A stretch of 64,000 nt of DNA, from positions 620,001 through 684,000 of the forward strand of contig NZ_NNRK01000034.1 in NCBI RefSeq assembly GCF_002252475.1, written 5' to 3'. Source of the stretch: Brucella rhizosphaerae. Its GTDB lineage: Bacteria; Pseudomonadota; Alphaproteobacteria; Rhizobiales; Rhizobiaceae. The position numbers and the translations under genes are program-made. This document shows, one piece after another, positions 36,562 through 45,545 of the stretch; positions within the stretch are counted from its first letter, which is position 1, and each line of letters opens with the position of its first letter. The notes below the pieces were generated by a model. The model was given only the letters and a program-made list of their open reading frames with translations. It was not told the origin of the DNA and did no database searches.

Positions 36562-36594
36562 AAGCGCCGGTCTGACTGAAACAGATCGGCGCTT
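36562..36594. repeat. Nested-hairpin repeat copy
   Basis: A 13-pair stem AAGCGCCGGTCTG with CAGATCGGCGCTT (one G-U pair) and a 7-base loop. It resembles the element at 13546-13582. Confidence 0.55.
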
Positions 36595-36819
36595 GAAGAT
36601 TCGTATCTGGCGCAGGGCTCATTCCAAGTCACTATATGCTTTTTCGCGGTGCGTTCCTGAGCCAAGCAACCATGATCAAGCGCAACGAGCTCGCGTCAAT
36701 ACCAGCGCATTTATAACTGCGCGTTTCCTCCGGCGCAAAACATCCGGGGCTAAATCACAGCCCAACTCCGTCCTGCGCAGTAACAACGAGCGCTCCCGAC
36801 TTGAATGCTGTCTGTGGGG

Positions 36820-36984
36820 TCAGAAATGCGTCGCGATGCTTTGAACAATTGCCCAAAGGATGATTGCTGCAGGAACCGTCAGACATGTCAGAAAGATGCC
36901 GAAGAATACGTAAGTAGCTTCATTCGGCGAACGTTGTGTTTGTGCAGGAGTCTTGTGCCAATGAGTGCTGATACCTTGGTACAT
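36820..36984 (-). CDS. Small single-pass membrane protein, 54 residues
   Basis: The gene is short and easily missed. It encodes a polar N-terminal half (MYQGISTHWHKTPAQTQRS) and one hydrophobic segment near residues 26-49 (VFFGIFLTCLTVPAAIILWA). A strong AAGGAGGAATT ribosome site stands 5 bases before the ATG at 36984. The N-terminus carries His and Gln residues and would face one side of the membrane. I do not recognise a family. The size, topology and tail resemble short accessory subunits of oxidases or transporters, but no such complex is encoded nearby. It is probably monocistronic, ending toward the terminator at 36526-36556. Confidence 0.75.
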   Translation of the reverse strand: MYQGISTHWHKTPAQTQRSPNEATYVFFGIFLTCLTVPAAIILWAIVQSIATHF

Positions 36985-37471
36985 GTATAATTCCTCCTTT
37001 TCCTCGATATTGATTATCGATCAAAAGCAAAAATCTTCAAGATCAAATAAATAACTGGATTTATTGACGAAATATGATAAAAGCGACACGGAAATAAGAG
37101 AATTAAGTCGATCTCTCATCGAGAATTTCCAAAAAATCCCGCTCAATATTCTGATTTCAAATAATTTTACTTTCGTACTGTAAGTATCGAATGAACGGAA
37201 GTTTCAAAAATTAGTGAAAATTAGACCTGCATTGCGCATCGTGGTGCGACAAAATGGCACAAAATTAACAGGCATCTAAAGGGAGTCGCAGTGGCTGCGG
37301 CAGGCCTGAATTCACCGAACGACTTCATTCAGCAGGCATTCTGAGAGTGTGAAACGTCTTTCAGGCGAGATATCTATGGAAACGGAAGCACAGAGCTCCA
37401 CCCAATTCAAACGGGTCCCGATCCGCTAAAGATTGGTCGTTGAATGGTACATACTCGGTGTGTGATGGTTT
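36985..37471. other. AT-rich intergenic region
   Basis: The 487 bases upstream of the small membrane protein gene are AT-rich from about 37010 to 37260 and should contain its promoter. I see no further gene that I can support. Confidence 0.5.
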
Positions 37472-38317
37472 CTAATAAAAGCTGTTGGGAAAATAGCGCA
37501 GATAAAGCTCTGTGAGTTTGCCCTGTTGTTGCAGGGACTGAAGCGCATTATTGAAAGCACTGGCCAGTGTTGCATTGTCCTGTGCCACAGCTATGCTTAG
37601 ACCGGAGCCGAGATATTGCGGCGCGAGATAAGGCCCGTCGGCGAAGCTGCAACAATCATTGGCCTGATCACTCTCCAGCCAGAACGACAGGGCCATTCCG
37701 TCATCAAATGCCGCATTCACGTCGCCTGTTTGCAATGCGGTTAGCAGAGCTGTGCGATCGGGATAAGGTTTGACGATTGCTTGTGGGAAGTAAGCTTTCA
37801 GAAGCTGCTCATGTGCTGTTCCAGCTATGACCCCGATATTTTTATCGCGGACAGCGATAGCTGCGGGCTCGGAGAAACGATTTGTTTTGATTGTCACGAA
37901 GCGTGCAGGAAGGCGCATATAAGCACGGGTGAAAATAAACTTTTCCCGGTTGAGCGGATTAGCACTTAAACCTGCAATGATGGCTTCAGCCTCGCCACTT
38001 TCAAGCTTGGCTTCAAGCTCAGCCCACGGCACAGCTTCGATCTGGCATATGTCACTCAATCCCATCTGGCTGCACAGCGCTTTGGCGAGATCAATATTAT
38101 AGCCGGAAAGCTGACCGGCATCGTTCAGCGCATTGAAGGGCGGAAAGTTGAGCGTGGTTACGAAGCGAAGCCTGTTGAGGCCCTGCAAAGACGGCAAAGC
38201 CAGCCTTTCCTTCTGGTTGAAGAAGTCAGGTGCTTTGGGTGCAGGCTGTGCGCCAGCCGGAAGGCTGCCAAAAAGCCACGAAGCTGCAACCGCTATGCTC
38301 AAAACGTGCCGTTTCAT
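37472..38317 (-). CDS. Amino-acid-type extracellular solute-binding protein (family 3)
   Basis: A 281-residue periplasmic protein with a Sec signal peptide (LSIAVAASWLFGSLPAGAQ) and the family 3 fold: NFPPFNALNDAGQLSGYNIDLAKALC near residue 55, then IAVRDKNIGVIAGTAHEQLL and the C-terminal ELYLRYFP. It should bind a polar amino acid or similar small molecule. No permease or ATPase gene is adjacent, so it is either an orphan receptor or works with a distant importer. It is flanked by AT-rich intergenic sequence on both sides. Confidence 0.88.
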   Translation of the reverse strand: MKRHVLSIAVAASWLFGSLPAGAQPAPKAPDFFNQKERLALPSLQGLNRLRFVTTLNFPPFNALNDAGQLSGYNIDLAKALCSQMGLSDICQIEAVPWAELEAKLESGEAEAIIAGLSANPLNREKFIFTRAYMRLPARFVTIKTNRFSEPAAIAVRDKNIGVIAGTAHEQLLKAYFPQAIVKPYPDRTALLTALQTGDVNAAFDDGMALSFWLESDQANDCCSFADGPYLAPQYLGSGLSIAVAQDNATLASAFNNALQSLQQQGKLTELYLRYFPNSFY

Positions 38318-38604
38318 CGGTGCTTAGTGTAAGCAATATCCTATAATTTCACGTTAATTATCTTAATTATCTGGGCTTTAAAATCCCCGGTGATTTTGAA
38401 CGTGAGCCATCTGTGTCGGAAAACATAAAATAAGTTTAATCTGATGCGAAGATTCATGTTTCAATTTTAAATAGAATGAAATAAATATTCATATGTGGTA
38501 TTATTTAATAAATACATAAATTAGTAAAATAAATAAACCGCATCATGAATATGAATTAATATTACAAGTTATATAATATAATCCAGTAGTAGTGCGGGGG
38601 TACT
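38318..38604. other. AT-rich intergenic region before the glycosyltransferase
   Basis: The 287 bases are markedly AT-rich from about 38335 to 38590, rising well above the local average. They separate divergent genes and probably hold both promoters. AT-rich upstream DNA is often bound by nucleoid proteins; no specific site is recognised. Confidence 0.5.
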
Positions 38605-40500
38605 ATGAGTAACGGATCGATTTCTTTCGATCTGGGGATATGCACTGCCATATCTGCCAGATTGGAACGACGTGGCGTGCCGCGCGATCGCCTGAAGCAG
38701 GCATATGAAGCAGCAATCATAAATGGGACGAGTTTCTGCGAGGAAGTCGCGCATCAGCAGGGTATTTCAGAAGAGATTCTTTTTGAAGCGATAGCCGATT
38801 ATCTCGAACTCACATTCACAGAAGAGGTTCTATCGAACCGGGTCTTTGTCACTGGCGAGGAAACATCGGCCATCTTCACCGACCCGGGGCAGTTGATGGT
38901 GCTCGGATATGACGGTACCTCCTATCTTTATCTCGCGCCGACCGAAAGTCGTATCGCAAAACTGCGAGATCACATTCGGCAGGCACCGGATCTGCGGGAT
39001 CGGATCAGGATCTGCACACCCTCATTCATCAAGAAAATTCTGCGGCAGCGCCATCAGAAAGATCTTATCGCACGTGCTCACGCGATGACACCGCAGCTGT
39101 TTTCTGCTTCCCGTGTTCTCGAGACTCCACAGGCCTTTATCATCGCAATGGGGCTTTATGCGTTCATCGCCAGCATTGTGAACTGGCCGATACAAACCAT
39201 TCTCGCATTGCACGTGTGCCTGACATTGTTCTTTTTTGGCTGCGTGCTTATTCGTCTTTTTGCAGCGGTTGGCAGCCGACGCCTGCGCTTTCCTGAGATT
39301 ATGCCTTTCAAACGGCGTGACTTGCCGGTCTACTCCGTTCTGGTGCCTCTCTATCGCGAGCAGGCCGTCGTCGGGCAGTTGATTGCCTCGCTCGAACGGC
39401 TCAATTGGCCGCGCAGCAAGCTGGATATCAAGCTTGTGTGTGAGAAGGATGATTTCGATACAATTGCCGAGATCAGAGGACGGACGCTACCCTCCAATTA
39501 TGAGCTGGTTCTCGTACCGTCAGGCGGGCCGCGCACCAAGCCAAAGGCGCTGAATTATGCGTTGCAGTTTGCACGCGGCGAAATCATCGCGGTTTTTGAC
39601 GCGGAAGACCGCCCGCATCCTGATCAGTTGCTTGAGGCGTGGCAGGCATTCCAGCGTGGCGGTAAGCAGCTTGCTTGCGTTCAGGCACCGCTCATTATCG
39701 GTAATTTCCGACAGAACCTGCTGACACGCATGTTTGCATTTGAATATGCCACGTTGTTCCGTGGCCTGTTGCCATGGCTTGCATCGCAGGGGCTGGTCAT
39801 CCCGTTAGGCGGAACTTCCAATCATTTTCGTCGCTCCTGCCTTGATCAGGTTGGCGGGTGGGATGCCTATAATGTGACGGAGGATGCCGATCTTGGCATG
39901 CGGCTTGCCCGCTTTGGCTATGGCATAGATGTTATTACACGCGGTACCGTCGAGGATGCGCCGGTGGATTATTCCGTCTGGCACAAACAGCGGACGCGCT
40001 GGATCAAGGGGTGGATGCAGACATGGCTCGTGCATGGCCGAAATCCTTACACGACGTGGCGGGAGCTGGGTTGGTGGCGCTTCGTGGTCAACCAAATTTA
40101 TACGCTCGGTATTATTGGATCGGCACTTTTGCATCCATTCATGCTGATGACAGTTACAGTACTCGTTGCGATGATGATCTTCGGACCATTAGGCTCTGAG
40201 AATGTATGGCTTCTGCGCATCGATATGGTCAATATCATGCTGGCCTATCTGAGCTTCTATGTGCTTGGCTCCAAGACAATGGAGCCGACGGAACTGGGCG
40301 GATACGCCTATATTCTGGCCATACCTGCTTATTGGGTCTTGATCTCGATTTCGGCCTGGAGAGCCCTGTGGCAGCTGGTGCGTAAGCCGCATCTTTGGGA
40401 GAAAACTCCGCACCAGCCAAGTGCGTTTTATTTGCTGGAAGGTGAAGGGGCAGGTGTTTTGGATGCGAGGAATTCCGCACCGCGTCCGATAATGGACTGA
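38605..40500 (+). CDS. Membrane glycosyltransferase family 2 with N-terminal MshEN/GspE-N-like domain (XagB-like)
   Basis: A 631-residue protein with two parts. Residues about 1-160 lack membrane helices and resemble the N-terminal domain of type II secretion ATPases ([17 protein letters not shown]). After two membrane helices (about 175-215) comes a processive GT2 domain with VLVPLYRE, the DxD in [19 protein letters not shown] and the QRTRW motif, then C-terminal helices. Such enzymes polymerise and export beta-linked sugars. GGGGG precedes the ATG. No polymer export or c-di-GMP genes adjoin it. The final 73 bases overlap convergent ppk2. Confidence 0.85.
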   Translation: MSNGSISFDLGICTAISARLERRGVPRDRLKQAYEAAIINGTSFCEEVAHQQGISEEILFEAIADYLELTFTEEVLSNRVFVTGEETSAIFTDPGQLMVLGYDGTSYLYLAPTESRIAKLRDHIRQAPDLRDRIRICTPSFIKKILRQRHQKDLIARAHAMTPQLFSASRVLETPQAFIIAMGLYAFIASIVNWPIQTILALHVCLTLFFFGCVLIRLFAAVGSRRLRFPEIMPFKRRDLPVYSVLVPLYREQAVVGQLIASLERLNWPRSKLDIKLVCEKDDFDTIAEIRGRTLPSNYELVLVPSGGPRTKPKALNYALQFARGEIIAVFDAEDRPHPDQLLEAWQAFQRGGKQLACVQAPLIIGNFRQNLLTRMFAFEYATLFRGLLPWLASQGLVIPLGGTSNHFRRSCLDQVGGWDAYNVTEDADLGMRLARFGYGIDVITRGTVEDAPVDYSVWHKQRTRWIKGWMQTWLVHGRNPYTTWRELGWWRFVVNQIYTLGIIGSALLHPFMLMTVTVLVAMMIFGPLGSENVWLLRIDMVNIMLAYLSFYVLGSKTMEPTELGGYAYILAIPAYWVLISISAWRALWQLVRKPHLWEKTPHQPSAFYLLEGEGAGVLDARNSAPRPIMD

Positions 40501-41387
40501 TCTTCAGGTCCGATGGCCTCGAGATCACGTCCTTCATAGGGCAATGTCAACAAGATGCGCCGGATTGCTGCCAGTCTGGCGCGTCTCTTGTCGTTGGAGC
40601 GGATGATGGTCCAGGGCGCATAACCGGTGTCGGTGCGTTCCAGCATTGTGTGCAAGGCCGCGGAATAATCATCCCAGCGTGAAATGCCCGCTACATCCAT
40701 CGGAGAGAATTTCCAGTTCTTGAGCGGGCTGTGGCGGCGTTCATGGAAGCGTTTGAGCTGCATTTCCTGACCGATATCAAGCCAGAACTTGAACAGATGA
40801 ATGCCTTCAGTAACAACCATGCGCTCGAAATCAGGTGTTTCCGTCAGAAAGGTCTCAAGCTGCTCTGGCGTGCAGAACTGCATGACGCGTTCGACACCGG
40901 CACGGTTATACCAGGAGCGGTCGAAGGTGACGAACTCTCCAGTCGTTGGGAAAAGCTGCACATAGCGTTGGAAATACCACTGACCGCGTTCGGTTTCGGT
41001 CGGTTTGGGCAACGCGACGTTACGTGCGGTACGTGGGTTCATGAATTGACGGATTGTGAAGATCGTACCGCCTTTGCCGGCAGCATCACGCCCTTCAAAG
41101 ACTGAAATTACGCGCCCACCGGTCCCTTGCAACCAGTATTGCATTTTGACGAGTTCGATCTGAAGCCGCTCCAGCGTTTCTTCATAATCCTTCGTTTTCA
41201 TCTTTTCTTCGTAGGGATAGTGGCCGGATTGCAGAGCCTGGTCGTCTATCCAATCCGGAAGTTTTGGATCATTGATGTCGAACTTGTGCGTCTCGCCTTC
41301 AATTTTGATCTTCAAGGGCTTATCAGCGGATTTCGAGTTGTCCTTTTCTGCTTTCTTTTTGTTAGCTGTCTTTGAACTGTCACCCAC
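40428..41387 (-). CDS. ppk2: Polyphosphate kinase 2
   Basis: A 319-residue class I PPK2 that makes nucleoside triphosphate from polyphosphate and the diphosphate. Walker A is [11 protein letters not shown] near residue 97, the second motif is [14 protein letters not shown], and the lid module RWDDYSAAL is present. The N-terminal 30 residues are Lys/Ser-rich and low in complexity. I chose GTG 41387, which has AAAGGAG at 6 bases; the frame is open to an ATG at 41435 with no site. A PhoR-like kinase gene is divergent from it, which suggests phosphate-linked expression. The C-terminus overlaps the convergent glycosyltransferase gene by 73 bases. Confidence 0.9.
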   Translation of the reverse strand: MGDSSKTANKKKAEKDNSKSADKPLKIKIEGETHKFDINDPKLPDWIDDQALQSGHYPYEEKMKTKDYEETLERLQIELVKMQYWLQGTGGRVISVFEGRDAAGKGGTIFTIRQFMNPRTARNVALPKPTETERGQWYFQRYVQLFPTTGEFVTFDRSWYNRAGVERVMQFCTPEQLETFLTETPDFERMVVTEGIHLFKFWLDIGQEMQLKRFHERRHSPLKNWKFSPMDVAGISRWDDYSAALHTMLERTDTGYAPWTIIRSNDKRRARLAAIRRILLTLPYEGRDLEAIGPEDQSIIGRGAEFLASKTPAPSPSSK

Positions 41388-41556
41388 GGCAAGCTCCTTT
41401 GGTTTATAGAAAAGCACGCTTTGAAAAGTGCCCATATAGCATCATGCATGATATGGGCTGTTTATAAGCCGCGTAAAGGATGGTTTGCCTGCTTTTGGAA
41501 CAATAGCTTGGGTAGGGTAAATCGCTTGCGCGGTGCAATAGTTGAGAGATGTCAGA

Positions 41557-42846
41557 ATGAGTGAAAACAGCAGCCAGCCTTCGCCCGGTTCCGAGCCAGA
41601 GGAAAGCCTCTTCGCTCCACTGATCAGGGTCAAAGGTGTGCTCATTACCAGCATGGTTCTGGTAGTCTGCATCATGGTGCTGGAATTGCCGTTATGGTTC
41701 CGTATCGCTTTGATGGTCCTGATCATTGTCGGTGCCATATGGGTCGCAAGTGCTACGCGCGAGGAGACGGTTGAGGATAAGCCGCAGGGCGTGCATGCAA
41801 CCAATGAAATGGCAGACGTTTCGGGGGAGCGGCTGGCTGAATTATTAACAGATCCGATGATCGTCTTCGATCAGCGCGGAACTGTCCTTTTTGCCAATGC
41901 GGCTGCTCTTGAAGCGTTTCAATCTCTCGAAAAAGACACGGGCCTTTATCTGCGTTTTCGCGCACCGGAAATGCATGCCCTCATCCAGGGCGTTATCGCA
42001 GATGGCGAACCGCGCAGCATCGATTATTTTGAACGCGTACCGATTGATCGCTGGTATAAAGCGGTGGTCAAGGCGCTCCGCGATCCAGACGGCAAACCGG
42101 AGCTTTTCGTCCTTCTGTTCCGCGACCAGAGTGAAACGCGGCGCATAGACCGTATGCGTTCAGACTTTATTGCCAATGCCAGCCATGAACTGCGCACCCC
42201 GCTTGCTTCGCTGCTGGGCTTTATTGAAACGCTGCAAGGTCCGGCACGTAACGATGCCGCAGCGCGGGATAGATTTCTCGGCATCATGCAGAAACAGGCA
42301 GAACGCATGTCGCGCTTGATAGATGACCTGCTGTCACTGTCGCGGCTTGAGATGCGTGCACATCTGGCTGTAAATGAATGCGTGGATATGACGGCGGTGC
42401 TCAACCATGTGGCTGATACGCTGAGCCCGCTCGCGGCAGGGCTGGATGTCACGATTGAACGCCATCTTCCGGATCATCCGGTTAATGTGACAGGCACACG
42501 GGATGAATTGATCCAGGTGTTCCAGAATCTGGTTGAGAATGCCTGCAAATATGGACAGGGCGGCAAGCGTGTTATTCTGAAACTGGATGAAGAAAACAAC
42601 AGTGGCGCATTTGAGGTTGCGGCTTCCGTGCAGGACTTTGGCCCTGGCATTGCTGCGGAACATTTGCCCCGTCTGACAGAGCGGTTTTATCGTATCGATG
42701 TCGAAACCAGTCGTGCACAAAAGGGAACAGGCTTGGGGCTTGCGATCGCAAAGCACATCCTGGCGCGACATCGCGGACGACTGGTTGTACGCTCGCAGCT
42801 TGGTGAAGGCTCGACCTTCCTGGTCCGCCTGCCTAAACGGGCATGA
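41557..42846 (+). CDS. phoR: Sensor histidine kinase, PhoR-like
   Basis: A 429-residue kinase. Two adjacent membrane helices near residues 30-70 leave almost no periplasmic part, as in PhoR. A PAS-like domain (about 90-190) is followed by the H-box ASHELRTPLASLLGF and an ATPase domain with NLVENACKYG and GTGLGLAIAKHIL. PhoR reads phosphate transport status through PstSCAB-PhoU, and none of those genes or a PhoB partner is adjacent. The symbol is therefore tentative; another orphan kinase is possible. A ribosome site GAGAG precedes the ATG at 41557. Confidence 0.78.
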   Translation: MSENSSQPSPGSEPEESLFAPLIRVKGVLITSMVLVVCIMVLELPLWFRIALMVLIIVGAIWVASATREETVEDKPQGVHATNEMADVSGERLAELLTDPMIVFDQRGTVLFANAAALEAFQSLEKDTGLYLRFRAPEMHALIQGVIADGEPRSIDYFERVPIDRWYKAVVKALRDPDGKPELFVLLFRDQSETRRIDRMRSDFIANASHELRTPLASLLGFIETLQGPARNDAAARDRFLGIMQKQAERMSRLIDDLLSLSRLEMRAHLAVNECVDMTAVLNHVADTLSPLAAGLDVTIERHLPDHPVNVTGTRDELIQVFQNLVENACKYGQGGKRVILKLDEENNSGAFEVAASVQDFGPGIAAEHLPRLTERFYRIDVETSRAQKGTGLGLAIAKHILARHRGRLVVRSQLGEGSTFLVRLPKRA

Positions 42847-42861
42847 GTGAGGGCTTATACT

Positions 42862-42886
42862 CAAAAGTGAGGACCGGTTTTCGGGA
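42862..42886. repeat. Dispersed palindromic repeat copy (degenerate)
   Basis: CAAAAGTGAGGACCGGTTTTCGGG, a degenerate copy of the CCGAAAAGTG family, 16 bases after the kinase stop. Confidence 0.5.
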
Positions 42887-42967
42887 AAGGCGTGGATTCA
42901 GATAAGATATCAGCGCTTAGATCTCATTCAATCGGATTATAAATGCGCCTCAGGACTTCCTTCGAAT

Positions 42968-43006
42968 AAAAGCCCCGGTAGCGTTTCCGCTCCGGGGCTT
43001 TTGTTT
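42968..43006. terminator. Intrinsic terminator between phoR-like gene and gcrA
   Basis: Arms AAAAGCCCCGG and CCGGGGCTTTT with an inner AGCG/CGCT stem lie between convergent genes. T residues follow on both strands. Confidence 0.85.
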
Positions 43007-43025
43007 ATAGACTTGGCTTTATCGT

Positions 43026-43577
43026 TCAGCGTGCGCGGCGGCGTTCTGCCGTCGGCTGGAAAGCCAGTTTCGAATGATATCCGCAATATGGGCTGGATTC
43101 ACCGGATTCACTACCGCAGAAGTGAAAATCTTCATTGAGCGGATCACCGATTGGCCATTTGCAGGTACGTTCGCTAAGCTGAAGCAAGGTCAGCTTGCGC
43201 GAAATAGGAACAACAACGTCCGAAGTTGGTCTTACGACCCGTTCAGTCACTGCATCAGCCACATATTCCATCTGAAGCGCAGTTGCGCCAACGGTATGTG
43301 TAACAGTTGCTGTGCGGATGGTCGTGGTCGCCTGAGGACGGCTGCTGCCATTCGTCTGTGTTGCTGCAGGACGCGGCGCGGCTGCAACAGTATTAACTTT
43401 TTTGCTGCGCGGAGCAGCCGTGGTGGTTTTGCCACGGCCCGAAAGCTTCAAACGATGCACTTTGCCGATCACTGCATTGCGGCTCACGCCACCAAGCTGT
43501 GCTGCGATCTGGCTTGCACTCAAGCCCTCGTTCCATAATTTCTTCAGCAGTTCGACGCGCTCATCTGTCCAGTTCAT
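43026..43577 (-). CDS. gcrA: Cell-cycle regulator GcrA
   Basis: A 183-residue protein whose first 45 residues form the GcrA DNA-binding domain (MNWTDERVELLKKLWNEGLS and then AAQLGGVSRNAVIGKVHRL). GcrA is an alphaproteobacterial transcription factor that works with sigma 70 and CcrM-methylated GAnTC sites and controls the cell cycle. A long Ala/Thr/Arg-rich linker separates it from the conserved C-terminal RNA-polymerase-binding domain containing CKWPIGDP and CGYHSKLAF. ATG 43577 is preferred over 43592. It is monocistronic. Confidence 0.95.
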   Translation of the reverse strand: MNWTDERVELLKKLWNEGLSASQIAAQLGGVSRNAVIGKVHRLKLSGRGKTTTAAPRSKKVNTVAAAPRPAATQTNGSSRPQATTTIRTATVTHTVGATALQMEYVADAVTERVVRPTSDVVVPISRKLTLLQLSERTCKWPIGDPLNEDFHFCGSESGESSPYCGYHSKLAFQPTAERRRAR

Positions 43578-43997
43578 CGCCCTGGGCTCCAATCAATTTT
43601 CGTTATCCGGAATCCACCAGTGTTCCCGGATTGCTCCAGGCGCAAACACTATATCTATCCGGGTGACTAGGTCCGTCGCACGAAATGTAGTTTTTTTGCT
43701 TTGAATAGAAACTACATTAATGAACGACTTCATGACAAGGGATAGCCTTGTCAGGCGGATTCCATTTTTATGGTTTTCCCCAACTTGGGTGCTAAAGACG
43801 GTTTTTCTGAGTCAGCTTCGGCCATTTTGCGGGAGCTTTTCAGCGGGATGTCCCGTCAGGGAAAACATCTGGCGTCTATATATCGACCCAATCCGCAAAA
43901 TGCCAGCCCTGCACCGCATAGGTCCCATCTTATATAGTGAGTTCTTTCCAGCATGAACTCATGCATAAAGATGGATGATTATCCTTGCGCGCTTTGA

Positions 43998-44127
43998 TTG
44001 ACATTTTTTTTGCGAGCGCCAATATACGCCCGGGATTAAATAATGCCGCCTTGAGGGCGGTTTTTTATTTCCGCTGGGAGGCTCATGCAAAGACATGAGA
44101 TCGCCTGATCCCGTTCCGGGGACTTTT
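43998..44127 (+). ncRNA. Candidate structured small RNA or leader upstream of argD
   Basis: A TTGACA -35 (43998-44003) and AATATA -10 (44021-44026), 17 bases apart, form a near-ideal promoter. Downstream are three hairpins: CCGCC/GGGCGG with six T (44046-44066), CTCATG/CATGAG (44083-44099) and TCCCG/CGGGGA ending in five T (about 44109-44127). Promoter plus two terminator-like hairpins suggests a short RNA or an attenuated leader for argD, 200 bases away. No known RNA family was recognised. Confidence 0.35.
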
Positions 44128-44149
44128 TAGGCTCGTGGTGCGGGGTATT

Positions 44150-44190
44150 AGAGCGGTGTGCGTCCCTATCGGGCGCACAAAGGTCGCTCT
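44150..44190. repeat. Nested-hairpin repeat copy
   Basis: Outer arms AGAGCG/CGCTCT and inner arms GTGCG/CGCAC, the same two-level design as the copies at 13546 and 36562. Confidence 0.55.
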
Positions 44191-44329
44191 AAAAGTTTAA
44201 ATTTGCTGCATAATTTTACCTGTAACTGTTTCAGGTTTAAGGAATTAGGCAGTAACACAATGGGAAACGCTGCCTGACCGGCATTGCCGGAGGCGCTGCA
44301 TTTACAAGGCTTATGGAGGCCTGACTGCA

Positions 44330-45541
44330 ATGACCGACGTTACGACTGTGCAACCGCTCTACGACACCTATAATCGTGCGGCTCTGCGCTTCGAGCGAGG
44401 TGAGGGCATCTGGCTGATTACCGAAGGCGGCGACCGTTATCTAGATTTTGCTGCTGGCATTGCAGTTAATTCGCTGGGCCATTCCCATCCGCATCTGGTC
44501 AATACGCTCAAAGATCAGGCCGATAAGCTGTGGCATCTGTCCAATCTCTATGAGGTTCCCGGACAGGAGAAGCTTGGCCGTCGTCTGGTTGAAGCGACAT
44601 TTGCCGATAAAGTGTTCTTTACCAATTCGGGTGCCGAGGCTCTCGAATGCGCGATCAAGACCGCGCGCCGTTATCATTTTGTAAACGGCAATCCTGAGCG
44701 CTTCCGCGTCATTACCTTTGAAGGTGCATTCCACGGACGTACGCTGGCAACGATTGCTGCTGGTGGTCAGGCCAAGTATCTCGAAGGTTTCGGCCCGAAA
44801 GTTGACGGCTTCGATCAGGTGCCGTTTGGCGATGAAGCAGCACTGCGTGCCGCGATCACCGAGGAAACTGCAGCGATCCTGCTTGAGCCTGTGCAGGGCG
44901 AGGGCGGTCTGCGCGGCTTCCCGGAAGAGTTCATGCGGCTGTTGCGTCAGATCTGCGACGACAAGGGGCTTCTTCTCATCCTCGATGAAGTTCAGACGGG
45001 CGTTGGCCGTACCGGCAGACTGTTCGCTCATGAATGGTCGGGCATCAAGCCGGACATCATGGCAGTCGCCAAGGGCATTGGCGGTGGCTTTCCGATGGGC
45101 GCTTGTCTTGCAACCGCAGAAGCTGCCAAGGGCATGACTGCTGGCGTTCATGGCACGACCTATGGTGGCAATCCACTGGCCATGGCAGTCGGCAATGCCG
45201 TGCTTGACGTCGTGCTTGCTGATGGCTTCCTCGAAAACGTGCAGGAAACAGCATTGACGCTGAAGCAGGGCCTTGCATCGATCATCGATCGTTTTCCGAA
45301 CGTGGTTTCGGAAATTCGTGGTCGTGGTCTTCTTATGGGCATCAAATGCGTTGTGCCAAACGTGACGCTTATTCAGGCTCTGCGTGATGAGCATTTCCTG
45401 AGTGTCGGCGCTGGTGACAACGTCATCCGTCTTCTTCCTCCGCTTGTCACGACGCCTGAAGAGGCTCGTGAAGCATTGAGGCGTATTGAGATGGCTGTAG
45501 AACGGCTTGCAATCGCAAATCCGACCAGTAAGACGGCGTGA
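44330..45541 (+). CDS. argD: Acetylornithine aminotransferase
   Basis: A 403-residue PLP enzyme of class III. The substrate and PLP regions [20 protein letters not shown] near residue 98, the [12 protein letters not shown] aspartate and the active-site lysine in [11 protein letters not shown] are intact. It converts N-acetylglutamate semialdehyde to N-acetylornithine in arginine synthesis, and may also serve in lysine synthesis. It is followed 4 bases later by argF. ArgD naming rather than a general aminotransferase follows from the argF partner. Confidence 0.95.
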   Translation: MTDVTTVQPLYDTYNRAALRFERGEGIWLITEGGDRYLDFAAGIAVNSLGHSHPHLVNTLKDQADKLWHLSNLYEVPGQEKLGRRLVEATFADKVFFTNSGAEALECAIKTARRYHFVNGNPERFRVITFEGAFHGRTLATIAAGGQAKYLEGFGPKVDGFDQVPFGDEAALRAAITEETAAILLEPVQGEGGLRGFPEEFMRLLRQICDDKGLLLILDEVQTGVGRTGRLFAHEWSGIKPDIMAVAKGIGGGFPMGACLATAEAAKGMTAGVHGTTYGGNPLAMAVGNAVLDVVLADGFLENVQETALTLKQGLASIIDRFPNVVSEIRGRGLLMGIKCVVPNVTLIQALRDEHFLSVGAGDNVIRLLPPLVTTPEEAREALRRIEMAVERLAIANPTSKTA

Positions 45542-45545
45542 GATC

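Larger units (their letters stand above)
36212..36819. other. Repeat-rich intergenic region downstream of bepE
   Basis: The 608 bases hold four hairpin elements and a terminator, listed separately. I see no gene on either strand with a ribosome site. Confidence 0.6.
43578..44329. other. Long intergenic region between gcrA and argD
   Basis: The 752 bases contain a strong-looking plus promoter with structured RNA features (43998-44127) and a nested hairpin repeat (44150-44190). From 43600 to 43990 I see no supportable gene; a 78-codon frame at 43720 lacks a ribosome site and family likeness. Confidence 0.5.

Noticed and set aside
37291..37344. A 17-codon GTG frame with a good ribosome site
   Set aside because: Too short and without any conserved feature to call a gene. 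It may be chance in AT-rich DNA.
43720..43956. A 78-codon frame between gcrA and argD
   Set aside because: No ribosome site, odd composition rich in Pro, Arg and Phe, and no family likeness.
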